From: Symbiodinium kawagutii
Taxonomy: Eukaryota; Sar; Dinophyceae; Suessiales; Symbiodiniaceae
Length of the DNA stretch: 64,000 nucleotides
Direction of reading: 5' to 3'
NCBI GenBank assembly: GCA_009767595.1
Contig: VSDK01007123.1
Coordinates: 286,499-350,498 of the forward strand
Numbering within the stretch: the first letter of the stretch is position 1; every line of letters begins with the position of its first letter. A model generated the notes under the pieces. That model saw only the letters and a program-made list of their open reading frames with translations, did no database searches and was not told where the DNA came from. Position numbers and translations under genes: made by a program. Below are positions 13,201 through 22,186 of this stretch, one piece after another.

Positions 13201-15815
13201 TTTTGTATTGTGGTACCCTCTGTACTATTACACTTACAATTAAGGTCACAAGTAAAACCACTCAACAATTCTTGATCATTTGACTTCAAACTTGTTGACA
13301 TTGGTTGCACATTTCCGAGCGGTATCGTCCAGCCAGCAAGCTGGCACTTGGACTTGCCCAGTTGATATTGTTCTGATACTTTGCCATTAGCAAAGAGAGG
13401 CCACACAAAGGCTGGGAACCAAAGTGCGAACCACAGATTCAACCTGATCAGGTTTCTACTACTGAGTCGTAGCTGCCATTGTTTCTTCCAACAAATGCAG
13501 CAATACAACAACCCCCGGGGCCCGAGACAACATCAAACAATGTTATGCTATGTAAACAATTATTTGTCACCGACATCAACTTTCCATTAGATCGCTGGGT
13601 ATCGCATATCCGTTGGAGCTAGGGTTGGTCACCCCACCACTTAAAGGATTCCTTATATTGCTTCTCATCATCCCCCGATTCATGAGTTGATGACCTTCTG
13701 CTACTTTTGAACAATCAGCATGTTTGTTCCTGGTTCATGTGGGATTGCCTATCAATGGTGGTACCCCAGATCATCCCAAGTCATCCTCATGGTGAACGGG
13801 GCAGCGGCCAATTTGGGGCTACATCAAATGGAGAAAACAGCACTGAGCGAATGGTTTCAGTGGTGGGCTGCGAATCGCCAGGCTTATGATTCCATCCCCG
13901 TTTCAATTACCGTAGCCATGTTGAGCTATGATTCATGGCCAAATCAACCATGAACTGGATCAATAGCCATGATTCATCACGAAAATCAACCATCCAATTC
14001 GCCATGATTCATCGCCAACTCATCCCCCACCCTAGTCATCGCACAACGGCCTTGGTGCTCCCCCCGAAACGCAACCGTGGCGTCCTGAACCACCTCGCCA
14101 GCACGTTGCCCCTCAGCCGGTCGGATGGTGCAAGCAGCGTTCATCAGCAGCACACCCTGCGTCAACACGGCCTGGCGAACAGCGTAGCTTGAGGTGTTCA
14201 ACAGGAGTTGATAGTGATGAATATGGTTGGAAATGGTTGAAAATGGTAAGAATCATGGAGTTAATATGGTTGAACAGGAGTTAAACAGGCATCATGGAGT
14301 CAATACTGGTTTTTGTAGTGGGTAAAAATGGTCAGAGTTGATGGTCAATTGAAGTTCTCCAGGTTATGTTACATAGAGCCTCCTAATGATTAACAGTTTA
14401 AATTCTTCAGGCTATCTATGACTATTCCGCTCAATGATGGTCCAACTGTCGTACTTGGTGACTAAACTAACAGGTTGATGGGCCAAACTTGGTTGTATGG
14501 ACCCGTCAATGATGGCTAATGTTGATTAATAATGATTCAGAACAGATAAGCTTGGTTTATCAAATGGTTGAAGTGACACTGAATGGGTTGAACTGGGAAA
14601 AATCACACTTTGAAATGAAACAAATTGTAGAAACACCATCAGTGATGATTCATGTGATTGATGATTGATGTGGCGCGGGTTGACCAACAAAACTCAAGAA
14701 CTTCAATCTATATTTGTATACGGTATGGTGTACCGATGATGTATAGAGAGGGAAGATTCCTTATACATGAAAAACATGTCGGCTGCAGCCATTTTTTTCG
14801 AGGGCGTATATATTGTATAACCCTGGACTCTTTGGTGTTGGCCTTGCCGTGTCACAGCAACATGTCACTTCCATGTCAGTCTGGAAAACGTACAGCACCC
14901 TGACCAAACAAACGATTCTCAGCGAAACAAATGACGTTGATTTTGCAGCTTTCTGATGGTATTACCTGCAAGCTGAGGTGAAACCATGCTCAAATTCTGG
15001 GTGTAAAGAATGGTGGAAGCAGGGATTTCATGGACTGCAATGGTCGCCATGGGGTTTCATGAGACAATAAGTTGCGACGGTAATACTTCATGTCTGGTGT
15101 GATGGAATTATCTCACTCTTTACCGAGGAAACTCATCTCTCGTGAATTCTACTATGCTCTGTTGTCAGCAATGCACGAGCCTGAAACCATTCGTTTGGAG
15201 CAACAATGCCTCAGCAAACATCATGAATAATGGCAAGGCAAGGGTTCAAACACGGTCCAAAGGTATCCATATCTAACGCAGCAAGAACAACAACGATGTC
15301 CTGTCGGGGGATTTCACATAGAAATGCAGGCCACAAAATCGCCTGATGGCTACTGGCAGTCGCAGCAAAGAGTGGGTGTTGATCTCCAGTTCTGGTCAAC
15401 CTGGAGGATCTTCTGTAAGCTATACCCCATGGATCTTGCAGAACGCATGGGTATATCACTTTGCGGACAGGACTATCCACCAAACATCCTAGCAGTTCTA
15501 CGACCAAAAAAACAAAGCTATCCAAAGCTAATAATTTCGTGGCACAACTTGGATGACTACTATTAACTATCACTACAGGTATACAATCACTATATGCGTA
15601 TAATCACTATAGAAGGTATATAACCACTTGAGGCTATAGGTATATAGTCCCCTGCAGGTAACCCCATAATTCATTCCTTGCAGCGTTGTAGCATGAGCAC
15701 TTTCCATTGCCACCCGTGCAGCTTGGATGCCCTTGGACTTCAGCAGCTTCCGCAATTCTGGGACCTGCGGGGGCTGGTACTCCAGTAGCGGAAGCTGGTT
15801 TCCGTTCGGGGTCAT
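1229..15815 (-). CDS. ADP-ribosyltransferase-like gene, spliced, 3' end outside window
   Basis: Proposed exons, 5' to 3' on the minus strand: 15663-15815, 14031-14171, 10007-10099, 8502-8595, 3930-3994, 2657-2673, 2057-2104, 1867-1924, 1229-1285. Reading phase is continuous at every junction. The last five exons join into a typical ART-exoenzyme fold segment: a helix with LSLDEAAALHLYT, then YLYK-ALNAALR, then YFLYLR-LFISALEKLP, then ELYRG-VALDL, then TVTWWA. In this family the Arg of Y-R-G and the later S-T-S and E-x-E motifs bind NAD. The S-T-S and E-x-E parts are not in the window, so catalytic competence cannot be judged. The four upstream exons are supported by splice sites, phase and codon composition only. 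They could belong to a separate gene. Donors used are GT, GC and GA. The protein would transfer ADP-ribose from NAD to a target; its substrate is unknown. Confidence 0.6.
1867..1924 (-). CDS. ART domain exon: SALEKLP and Y-R-G
   Basis: Encodes LFISALEKLPKSQKELYRG, the helix and the NAD-binding Tyr-Arg-Gly of ART-like enzymes. Acceptor GCGCCAG. The donor is GA at 1866, one of the clear non-canonical sites, and it joins in phase to 1229-1285. Confidence 0.8.
2057..2104 (-). CDS. ART domain exon: YFLYLR segment
   Basis: One base, 15 codons, two bases. Acceptor CACTCAG, GC donor at 2056. It encodes RDADRKKAQQYFLYLR when joined, matching the basic linker followed by P/Q-Y-F-x-Y-L-R that precedes the LLSAL helix in ART-like proteins. 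Confidence 0.75.
2657..2673 (-). CDS. 17-base micro-exon of the ART domain
   Basis: This micro-exon encodes A-L-N-A-A-L (the last codon is split) between acceptor CTCCAG and a GC donor at 2656. It joins YLYK on one side and RDADRKK on the other in correct phase, giving the family-typical Y-x-x-L-N-x-x-L-R motif. Its existence rests on this fit, because so short an exon cannot be called on its own. Confidence 0.65.
3432..3556. mobile_element. family C inverted-repeat element
   Basis: CCATTTGGCTATGGGTCAA ... TTTTGACCCACAGCC. Internal AACCAACCAA and GGTTAATGAT. Confidence 0.8.
3930..3994 (-). CDS. ART domain exon: LSLDEAAALHLYT segment
   Basis: The acceptor is CCGCCAG and the donor is GC at 3929. 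The encoded helix with D-E-A-A-A-L-x-L-Y-T is the classical first helix of ART-exoenzyme domains. Unspliced reading runs on with a Lys/Pro-rich tail to a stop at 3819. I reject that reading because splicing to 2657-2673 restores the expected ALNAALR continuation. Confidence 0.75.
5403..5527. mobile_element. family C element
   Basis: GTTGGCTACGAGTCAAG ... GGGTTGACCCATATCC, same internal order as the 3432 copy. Confidence 0.75.
5617..5720. mobile_element. family B inverted-repeat element
   Basis: ACTGGTTGGTGGTTTCAAG ... GAGTCAACCAACCATTTG ... ATCGGCCAGT. About 100 bp, noncoding. Confidence 0.75.
6851..6907. repeat. perfect 17-bp inverted repeat, 23-base loop
   Basis: The arms 6851-6867 and 6891-6907 are exact reverse complements (TCATTCAGCCATGATGA and its complement). 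They would form a strong hairpin. Confidence 0.9.
8502..8595 (-). CDS. gene 1 exon 4
   Basis: 31 codons plus one base. The acceptor is CTAG and the GT donor is at 8501. It reads through QAEEMGAFMQETQEL, an acidic helix. Its phase fits the ART exon at 3930-3994, which begins with two bases of a split codon. The opposite strand is open over 8462-8620, with a strong donor at 8621, and remains an alternative. Confidence 0.45.
9132..9241. mobile_element. family A inverted-repeat element
   Basis: Ends are CATATGGTGGTTTCTC and its complement. The inner part is GGGTACCCC ... GGGGGTACC. About 110 bp, no coding capacity, MITE-like. Confidence 0.85.
9770..9965. repeat. AT-rich microsatellite cluster
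   Basis: Several TA runs in succession. Similar shorter TA clusters occur near 30035, 33860, 35637, 38590, 47555, 48030, 49236, 59320, 59725 and 63400. Confidence 0.85.
10007..10099 (-). CDS. gene 1 exon 3
   Basis: 31 codons, phase 0 at both ends, GC donor at 10006. It reads VDPAARCAGVEAIKELGLGD, which looks like a helical segment. The plus strand of this block is also open between a good acceptor and donor (10014-10119), but the share of codons starting with G favours minus. Confidence 0.45.
14031..14171 (-). CDS. gene 1 exon 2
   Basis: 47 codons between a CAG acceptor and a GT donor at 14030. About half of the codons start with G on this strand against about a quarter on the other, which supports minus coding. 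It contains GVLLMNAACTIR, a hydrophobic stretch. No family is recognised with confidence. Confidence 0.5.
15663..15815 (-). CDS. gene 1 exon 1 with putative start
   Basis: Opens with ATG at 15815-15813 and reads 51 codons to a GT donor at 15662. It contains a basic amphipathic helix, VPELRKLLKSKGIQAARVA. The ATG lies only three bases from the end of an inverted-repeat element (15819-15928), so the 5' UTR would be element-derived or the true start lies elsewhere. The plus strand is also open here and has a good-looking acceptor, so the strand is not fully certain. Confidence 0.45.
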
Positions 15816-15818
15816 TCA

Positions 15819-15928
15819 GGGGTGTTTCTCAAGTCGGGTACCCCCACCTATCGTTCTTCTTAATCATCAATCATCTATATAATCAACGAACAGTGGCTTT
15901 GGGGTTCCCTTGGCTTGAGATCCCACCT
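15819..15928. mobile_element. family A element (diverged) abutting gene 1 start
   Basis: GTGTTTCTCAAG and GGGTACCCCC at one end, GGGTTCCC and TTGAGA toward the other. It lies in the divergent promoter region of genes 1 and 2. Confidence 0.65.
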
Positions 15929-16622
15929 GTTGTATGTTGGAGGAATCAGGACGCTTCAAACCACGCCGGAGTCCATGCAGTAACAGCTTCATTTCAAGGC
16001 TATGGGTACTTTTCTAGCAAGAGTGATATTATCCCATGATAGGGCCAGTGGATCGGGTTCTGGTGACATGGGTATCTACAGTACCTTTCGTTAAAATCAT
16101 CATAAAAAATCAACTGTCACCAGAACATGGTTCTTGATCAATTGACAAGGAAAGAAACCAAATGGGGATTTCCGATCCTAAGACACTCCCAAATTGATCT
16201 GCTGGATACGTTCGGTACCAGGGCAGTACTGCTGCGGTTCATACAGATTCCCATGCTGCATGATGATAATCTCCGCCCTCGAAAAAGGGGATACCCGAAA
16301 GTCAATCAACTCGGGATTTTAAACTATCCTTGGATTTGAATCGTACTTAGATGAGGGAGGTCTTTGCTCAATCTGCTATTCATAGGCAAAAGCTGATGGT
16401 CCAAATAAACTCAAAGGGTTCTTATGCGTCTTTGCAGAGCTGTACCCAGTTTGCAAAGGCAGGTTTTAATGAGGATAACGACTCCTTATGGCAAAGACAA
16501 CTATAGTTCAACTCAAAGCTAGGGAAACCACTGAAGAAACATTTTACACAAACAAGCAATGCCATTGGTCCCCCAAACAGTTGCTCGAATGTGTCCTACA
16601 GCTACCTAAATCTCAGCATCCA

Positions 16623-16640
16623 CCTGTAGCTGTGCAGACA
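16623..16640 (+). promoter_or_regulatory. probable spliced-leader acceptor before gene 2 start
   Basis: A CTGTAGCTGTGCAG acceptor lies two bases before the ATG. In dinoflagellates mRNAs receive a trans-spliced leader at such sites. No cis exon upstream is needed. Confidence 0.4.
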
Positions 16641-19600
16641 TGACCTCGCCCGATCTAGGAGAAACTGGCCTTGCCTTGGTGCTTTTTGGGAGCTTGAACT
16701 TGTGCATCAATGCAGCCTTCATGATACAACCTTGCAGGGAAGATTGAAGATTCTAGTTGCTTCCACCCACAACATGACCAAATACCACTGCAGGCTAGGT
16801 TCAATATAGAACCTGTTTTGCGAAATGTTCGATATTAATGGGGCAAGACTTGTCAAAGCGCAATATAACCTGAATGTTCCAGCAATGGGCATGTGCTGCA
16901 ACTAAGGAGGCAAAGTTAAGCAGGACTGAAGCATCACAGGATTAATGACCGGTGGAAAGTCCCGAGTTTGCGTGCTCCCAAACCATTTATGACAGTTCTA
17001 ATTTACTGGAGAACATGTTCATTCTGGAGACCTGTCGAGTGGGAAAATGTAAGACCGATCTGAACTAAGTGTTGATCAGCGGTGCCACAACTTTTTTTTT
17101 GGCAGCTAATTAATAACCTTTGCCCATATTCCCAGCTCATTGATGGTTTGCGTTGGTGACTACATGTTCAAGATGTTGTGTTGGCTCTTGCTCATTATCA
17201 ACCAATCACCAGCCACTCACCATCATTAACGAAGCATTGACCACCAATATCCATTGATCAGCCATTCACCATCATCAACCAGCCATTCACCACTCATCAA
17301 CCACCCTTAATCAACCAGGCACCCTCCAACCACGCCCCCATCGAGCCCGAGCTGCGCATGGTCGTCACAGAACCGAAGGCACCCGAGTCCCAAGACTTCC
17401 TCACCGTGGCCGGAGCAGTCAGCACCGTGGCTCAGGAGAAACTTCGCAATGGTTAGTGCTTATTAATTGCCATGGTGTTACTCAGCTGGTTAATTAGCTG
17501 GTTATTTAGTTGCCTATGAAGTGGCTTCTAGCTGCTTACCATTAAAAACGATATCAAGCAATGAAGGATGGTGATTTCTGAGTCCAGCATTGTTTTAACG
17601 GACTTTCCTTGCCGATGTTTCAGCAATTGTTAATGATGACTTTCCTCATCAAACCATGCATCAGAAAAGCTTCAAAAGGCACCTTCGAAGATTCATGCTC
17701 ACGCAATACACTTCTGAAATGTTCTTCGAACACTTCCCTTCATGTGTGTCCTCTGAACAAGTTCTTTAGAAGTCCTCATCCTAGTGAAATGGGCTTCATT
17801 GCCTGCCATCCGCGCATCAACAAACATGAACTTGTCAAGCACCTAGTTGTGCCACCATATCACCTGGTCATTTCGAGTGTCAATAATGCAGTATATCAAA
17901 ACCATATGGCAGTGGGTCAAAACCCTTAGTCCCCCTGGCTACCGTATCATTAGCCATTGTTTTCCTTATTATTGTTGGTCATCATCTCCCATGAAATTGC
18001 TTGGTTAGTATTGACCCATAGCCATATATAGTTGGTATATCCCCTATTATCCGCTCTAATTGTTAGTTATCATCCCCTATTATTAACGCACTCAAATGTC
18101 GGACCATCTCTGCCAACGCCACCATTCCCCGATTATTAACCACATGTATCAGCTATTTAACCAGCCAGGTTGGTTGAACATACAAACCCAGTCAGGCGCA
18201 GTCAACGATTTGACCCCACAACGTCCAGCCACAGATTGTTGTCGAAATGTGCGATGCCCGTGGCCGACTCCTGGGGCCCAGCAGTTTTTACAGCATGGGG
18301 GGAATACATCCGGAAGGATACCACGGGTTAATACACCGAGATACCTTAAGAAACCAAGGGTATAAGGGATACATCCGCAGGGATGCCTGAAGAAATCATA
18401 AGAAATCAAGGATTTCCCGGGGTGTCCTACCAACAGTGATCGTACAAACCCACATGTGTCGTAACATGAAGGTCAGTTTGACATGTTCAAAAAATCTCAT
18501 TTGCTGGGGACACCTTTCATCATTGAGGAGTATCGTCATTACCCACTGATGGTCGACGTCCGTGATTCATGATTGCTGCTAATGCTCAACCCACTAAACC
18601 ATCTTATTGTTCCTTTTTACCAACAACAAGAGCACCTAGTTGCCTACTTCTCGAAAAAATCGTATGGTGCGATTATTTGCCAACTGAATGACCCTTGTTC
18701 TCAACAAGCCACCAGCATCCACAAGGTGCGCCCCCTGCAGTTGTAACTTGGACTAGAAACCCCTACAACTAGTAGTTGACCCTAGCTAAGTAAGTTATGA
18801 ACCAACTAACCTAAGTGGTTGGGGGCCCACCTTGCACCAGCCAAGCTGAGCAAGACTCAATTCGCGGATAAGGAGATTGACCAAATGACACCACTCGCCA
18901 TCCCGACGGTCCGTTGGGCCTGGGCCACGCTTCTCTGGTCGCAACGGGGCTTGCAACTAGCAGGGTACTGCAACTAGAATGCTACCCTCATTGTGAATCC
19001 TGGCAAATCAAGCACCTCATGGAGAATCCTGGTTTAGATCCAGCTGAATGACGAGTATGAACAGTTTTGAAATTAATGATTGGGTTTCACCTTGCGTGCA
19101 CCTGGCTCACCCCTTTTCAGGGGTTGAGTTTGGATCCTCCTGAAAGAAGAAAACTCAACAAACGGGTCAAAACATGGGGTACCTAATCAATTTTACCAAC
19201 GCCTTGGCTTGTCATCTCTATCCCTGTTAGTCTACTGTTCCAGGTCTTTTGATTGTTCGTGACAACTCTGGTAGTTCCGTTTGGTCCGCATTGTTTGCCA
19301 TCATCTTTTCTTCTGGCTATTGGGAAGCATGTGGTCTGACATGATGTGTTTATATCTAAACGACTCATACAGTATGCATTCATAATATACAACATTTAAA
19401 ATGCTATGCATGTTATACGAGTTCATCTTTTGAACCGGCTTATCACAACAGGAATCACAAACAAAACGTATCGGACATTACACGGAGAGGCCAAGGTCTA
19501 CCTGAGGAGGTTACACTGGCGAATCGCCAAACAAGCACACACCAACTTCAGGTGTCTCACACAACTTGCATTTGGAACACAATCTCTAATAGCACTATTT

Positions 19601-20299
19601 GATCAAAGGGTATCTGCAGAAAATATTTGAGTCTTAATTGTGTTAACCATTGTTTTACCATCACCAACCAAATCATTATAAACCAGTTTTAACGTCATTA
19701 CTGCATTAAGGACTATTTACTCTTTACCACTCTTAACCACTATCGCCAGTCCTTTGGAACCGTTTGGTTTCTCAAAATAGGGGTACCCCCCAAGCATCTA
19801 ATAATGACTGACCGTTTTTACTCATAAACCAATAGAAACCAACCAAAACTTGGGGCTACCCCCATTTTGTAAAATCCCAATGCTTGGTTTATTGTTACAA
19901 GTGGGTAATAAACTGGATGATGTGGGGAGTCCATGTTAAGAAACCACCATATTGGTCTTATTGTTGGTCATCCTCCCCTATCATCAACCACTATATTCCG
20001 TATAAAAACCACAAACAAAACCTATAAATCCCCCATGATGAACCAAATGTAATAACCATTATGTCATACTCTCTTGAATCCATATCAAAACATATTTAAA
20101 AAACATCACTTGGGGTCCGCGGGCCCCCCCAGGTGCTGCCGCGGCGCTTCAAAGCTTGGAAGGTCAACTCCCGGACTGGCACGATGCGCTTGTCGCGCGA
20201 GGGGCCGATGAAGGACGGGGCATTGGGCAGGTCCTCGATGACCTAAGCGCAGCCGGGGGAAGGGACCTGGTTGCTGCAGCGGAGATGAAGAAATGGTGA
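16638..20299 (+). CDS. three-exon gene for a ~112-residue protein of unknown function
   Basis: Exons 16638-16678 (ATG at 16640), 17319-17451 and 20133-20299 (stop TGA 20297-20299). Both introns are GT-AG and all phases join, giving one uninterrupted frame. The protein starts MTSPDLGETGLAL, has an acidic/proline-rich stretch (HAPIEPEL, TEPKAPESQ), then a long helical part with EKLRNGAAALQSLEGQL and QVLDDLSAAGGRDL, ending EMKKW. In the last exon more than half of the codons start with G, a strong coding signal. I see no signal peptide, membrane segment or known catalytic motif. No family is recognised. It is divergent from gene 1 and converges on gene 3. Confidence 0.65.
17319..17451 (+). CDS. 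gene 2 exon 2
   Basis: 44 codons plus one base between acceptor AACCAG and donor GGTTAGT. It encodes an acidic stretch followed by VAGAVSTVAQEKLRN. The leftover base pairs with the two-base start of the exon at 20133, forming Gly. A minus-strand frame is also open, but it lacks this fit. Confidence 0.6.
17903..18027. mobile_element. family C element, inverted
   Basis: CATATGGCAGTGGGTCAA ... TATTGACCCATAGCCATAT, opposite orientation to the other copies. Confidence 0.8.
19762..19880. mobile_element. family A element
   Basis: GGTTTCTCAAAATAGGGG at the left end and a diverged complement at the right. It lies in the second intron of gene 2. Confidence 0.8.
20133..20299 (+). CDS. gene 2 terminal exon
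   Basis: Acceptor is a run of C followed by AG at 20131-20132. The frame is Ala/Leu/Asp-rich (LPDWHDALVARGADEGRG) and closes with TGA. The GC-rich block ends exactly at the stop. Confidence 0.7.
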
Positions 20300-20683
20300 T
20301 GTGTGGATTCAGGCGTGATGGACATGGAAGAATGGATTTATGAGGATTTATGGGGAGTTCAATAGATTTATGTGGATTTATACAGATTTACGTGGATTTA
20401 TAATGATTTACATGGATGTACAGTACATGGATTTCCATAATTTGCCATGTTGGTTGAAAAGTATTGAATTCCTCTGCAATTGTCAATTGGAGACCGTGCC
20501 ATGCCAACATTAACAACTGCAAAGCAAGCTGGTAGGGACATCCCAACTTATCCAAAACGATGCCTTTTCTGTGTCGGAAAATCTCGATTTCAGGCCAAAG
20601 GACACTCTCCAAACCAACCTGGAACAGTGAACGAAAGTGATCATTGCCTTAAGCAACCACCATCACCAGCACCAGCACCACCA

Positions 20684-21060
20684 TGAACAACAACACGGCT
20701 GGGTGCAGCAATCTCATCGCCGGGGCACTGGCTTCAGGATGTTATGCCAAGTGGATCCGTGGCCCATGCCACTGAACAGGGGCTCCAAGAGCAAGGGATC
20801 CTTGGCGGCGGGTGCCATCATCACCAACGATAGTGGTTGGATATCCGCCGACCCCTGCCTACGCCAAGGCAGGGGCGGCTCCTGGGACCGCCGGACGCGT
20901 GGAACCTTACAGTGCCTTGCCCGAGCCTCCAATTCATCATTTGTGTTTCTGGCCGGCTGCAACTATGCCCGGTGGACCGCAGCAACCGCTTTGCCAAAGC
21001 CAAGTGTCAAAGCCCGGCAGGTGCCGGGGCCAAGGCCAATCGTCAAAATCTGATTTACAG
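20684..21060. other. GC-rich block, coding suspected, frame unresolved
   Basis: All three plus frames and one minus frame are largely open. A plus frame with Pro/Ala-rich sequence ends at a CAG|GTGCCG donor (21020). A minus frame ends at a stop at 20714 and would suit the 3' end of gene 3. Nothing decides between them. Confidence 0.3.
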
Positions 21061-21650
21061 GCTTCCAATCCTTGCATCTGCGTTGGGCACGGTTTTGCTT
21101 TTGGCGCCTTTTTTTCCGGCACGGGCGTTCAATCCTTGCATTTGGCTGCTTTGCAAGGCTTGGCTTTTTGTTCGGCGTGCCACGCTTTCCTTTTGCATGG
21201 TTTTCCGGCTGGCGTCTGATGCTTGCTTTGAATGCGCCCGGTCGCCTGCGAAAGCCACAGACACCTGCTTTGAACGGCGTGCTATCAGCGGCCTTGGCTG
21301 GCCGATGCTTTTAAAGGCGTTCGCGCCCGCCCTTTGCCCGGCCGCAAACCCTTCCGCAGGCCTCCCACGTCTTCCGCAGTCCTGCACATGGCAACCTCAA
21401 GCCACAGCCATCTGCTTTTAATGGCGTTCGAGCCCGCCGTTTACCGGGCCCCAAACCCTTCCGCAGGCCTCCCACATGTTCTGCAGTCCTGCACAGGGCA
21501 CCCTAAGCCACAGCCATCTGCTTTTAATGGCGTTCGAGCCCGCCGTTTGCCCGGCCGCTAACCCTCCCGCAGGCCTCCAAGGCCACGTCAGGCGTGGTCA
21601 TCTGCGCTAAACGGCGTTCGAGTATGTCCTTTGTGGGGGGTCGGCGGCAC
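21061..21650. repeat. degenerate GC-rich tandem array
   Basis: A unit with GCCACAGCCATCTGC, GGCGTTCGAGCCCGCCG and CCTTCCGCAGGCCTCC recurs. The two best copies start at 21401 and 21507 (period 106), with older diverged copies from about 21254. Long frames here (for example plus 20837-21421) change composition with the repeat and are not credible genes. Confidence 0.7.
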
Positions 21651-21689
21651 CTGGGCGTTAGCCCATTCTATATGGAGGGATATCTAAAG

Positions 21690-21796
21690 ATGGTGGTTTC
21701 TTGAAATGGCGGCCCCCCCAAACATCCAATAGTAAGCATGTGTAGTTGTAGACGAACCATTTTTGAGGGTTCCACATGTTGACAAACACCCATATC
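21690..21796. mobile_element. family A element (diverged)
   Basis: TGGTGGTTTCTTGAAATGG left end, ACAAACACCCATAT right end. Confidence 0.65.
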
Positions 21797-22104
21797 CAAA
21801 TATATCAAGATAATACAAATCATTCATCCTCTGGTTGAGGTTGTATTCTGACAGCGATTGGGAACAGTCCAAGATCCAACAAACCACAAGAATAGAATCA
21901 CTATCAACAACGAACAACCGGGTGTTTTATGTTTGATTGATGATATCAGTTGCGTTTACAGAAGGCAATTCGATTCTATACCGTCTAATGCAATCATTTT
22001 CAGGTTGTTGGGACATTTTTGGACAAATGTTCAACTGCTCAGCATTGGCCTCCCATGCCATCACCTTCAGCCCTCCTTTCCGCTGCTTGATTCAAACATG
22101 GATC

Positions 22105-22186
22105 GTCACTGGTGGCGGTCGAGGCAGCACTGCTCGCCGCAGTGTCCGCTTTCAGCTTCTTCTTTGGACTGGCAGCTTCAGCCGGC
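22105..22186 (-). CDS. gene 3 exon 7, Lys/Ala/Ser-rich
   Basis: Reads PAEAASPKKKLKADTAASS, continuing the low-complexity tail, after acceptor TATCCAAG. The GA donor at 22104 is uncertain. The opposite strand reads as a hydrophobic Ala/Phe/Leu stretch and has an equally strong G-first codon signal, so the strand is not secure. A family A element starts 21 bases upstream of the acceptor. Confidence 0.4.

Noticed and set aside
14031..14171. Uracil-DNA glycosylase fragment (GVLLMN resembles GVLLLN of family 1 enzymes)
   Set aside because: No exon with the GQDPYH or HPSP motifs was found nearby, and the exon fits the ART-like gene model by phase. The match is too short.
18880..18950. Minus-strand exon reading RSVAQAQRTVGMASG
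   Set aside because: It lies inside a gene 2 intron on the opposite strand and has no partner exons.
20837..21421. 194-residue plus-strand frame
   Set aside because: It runs through a degenerate tandem array, and several frames are open at once because of high GC.
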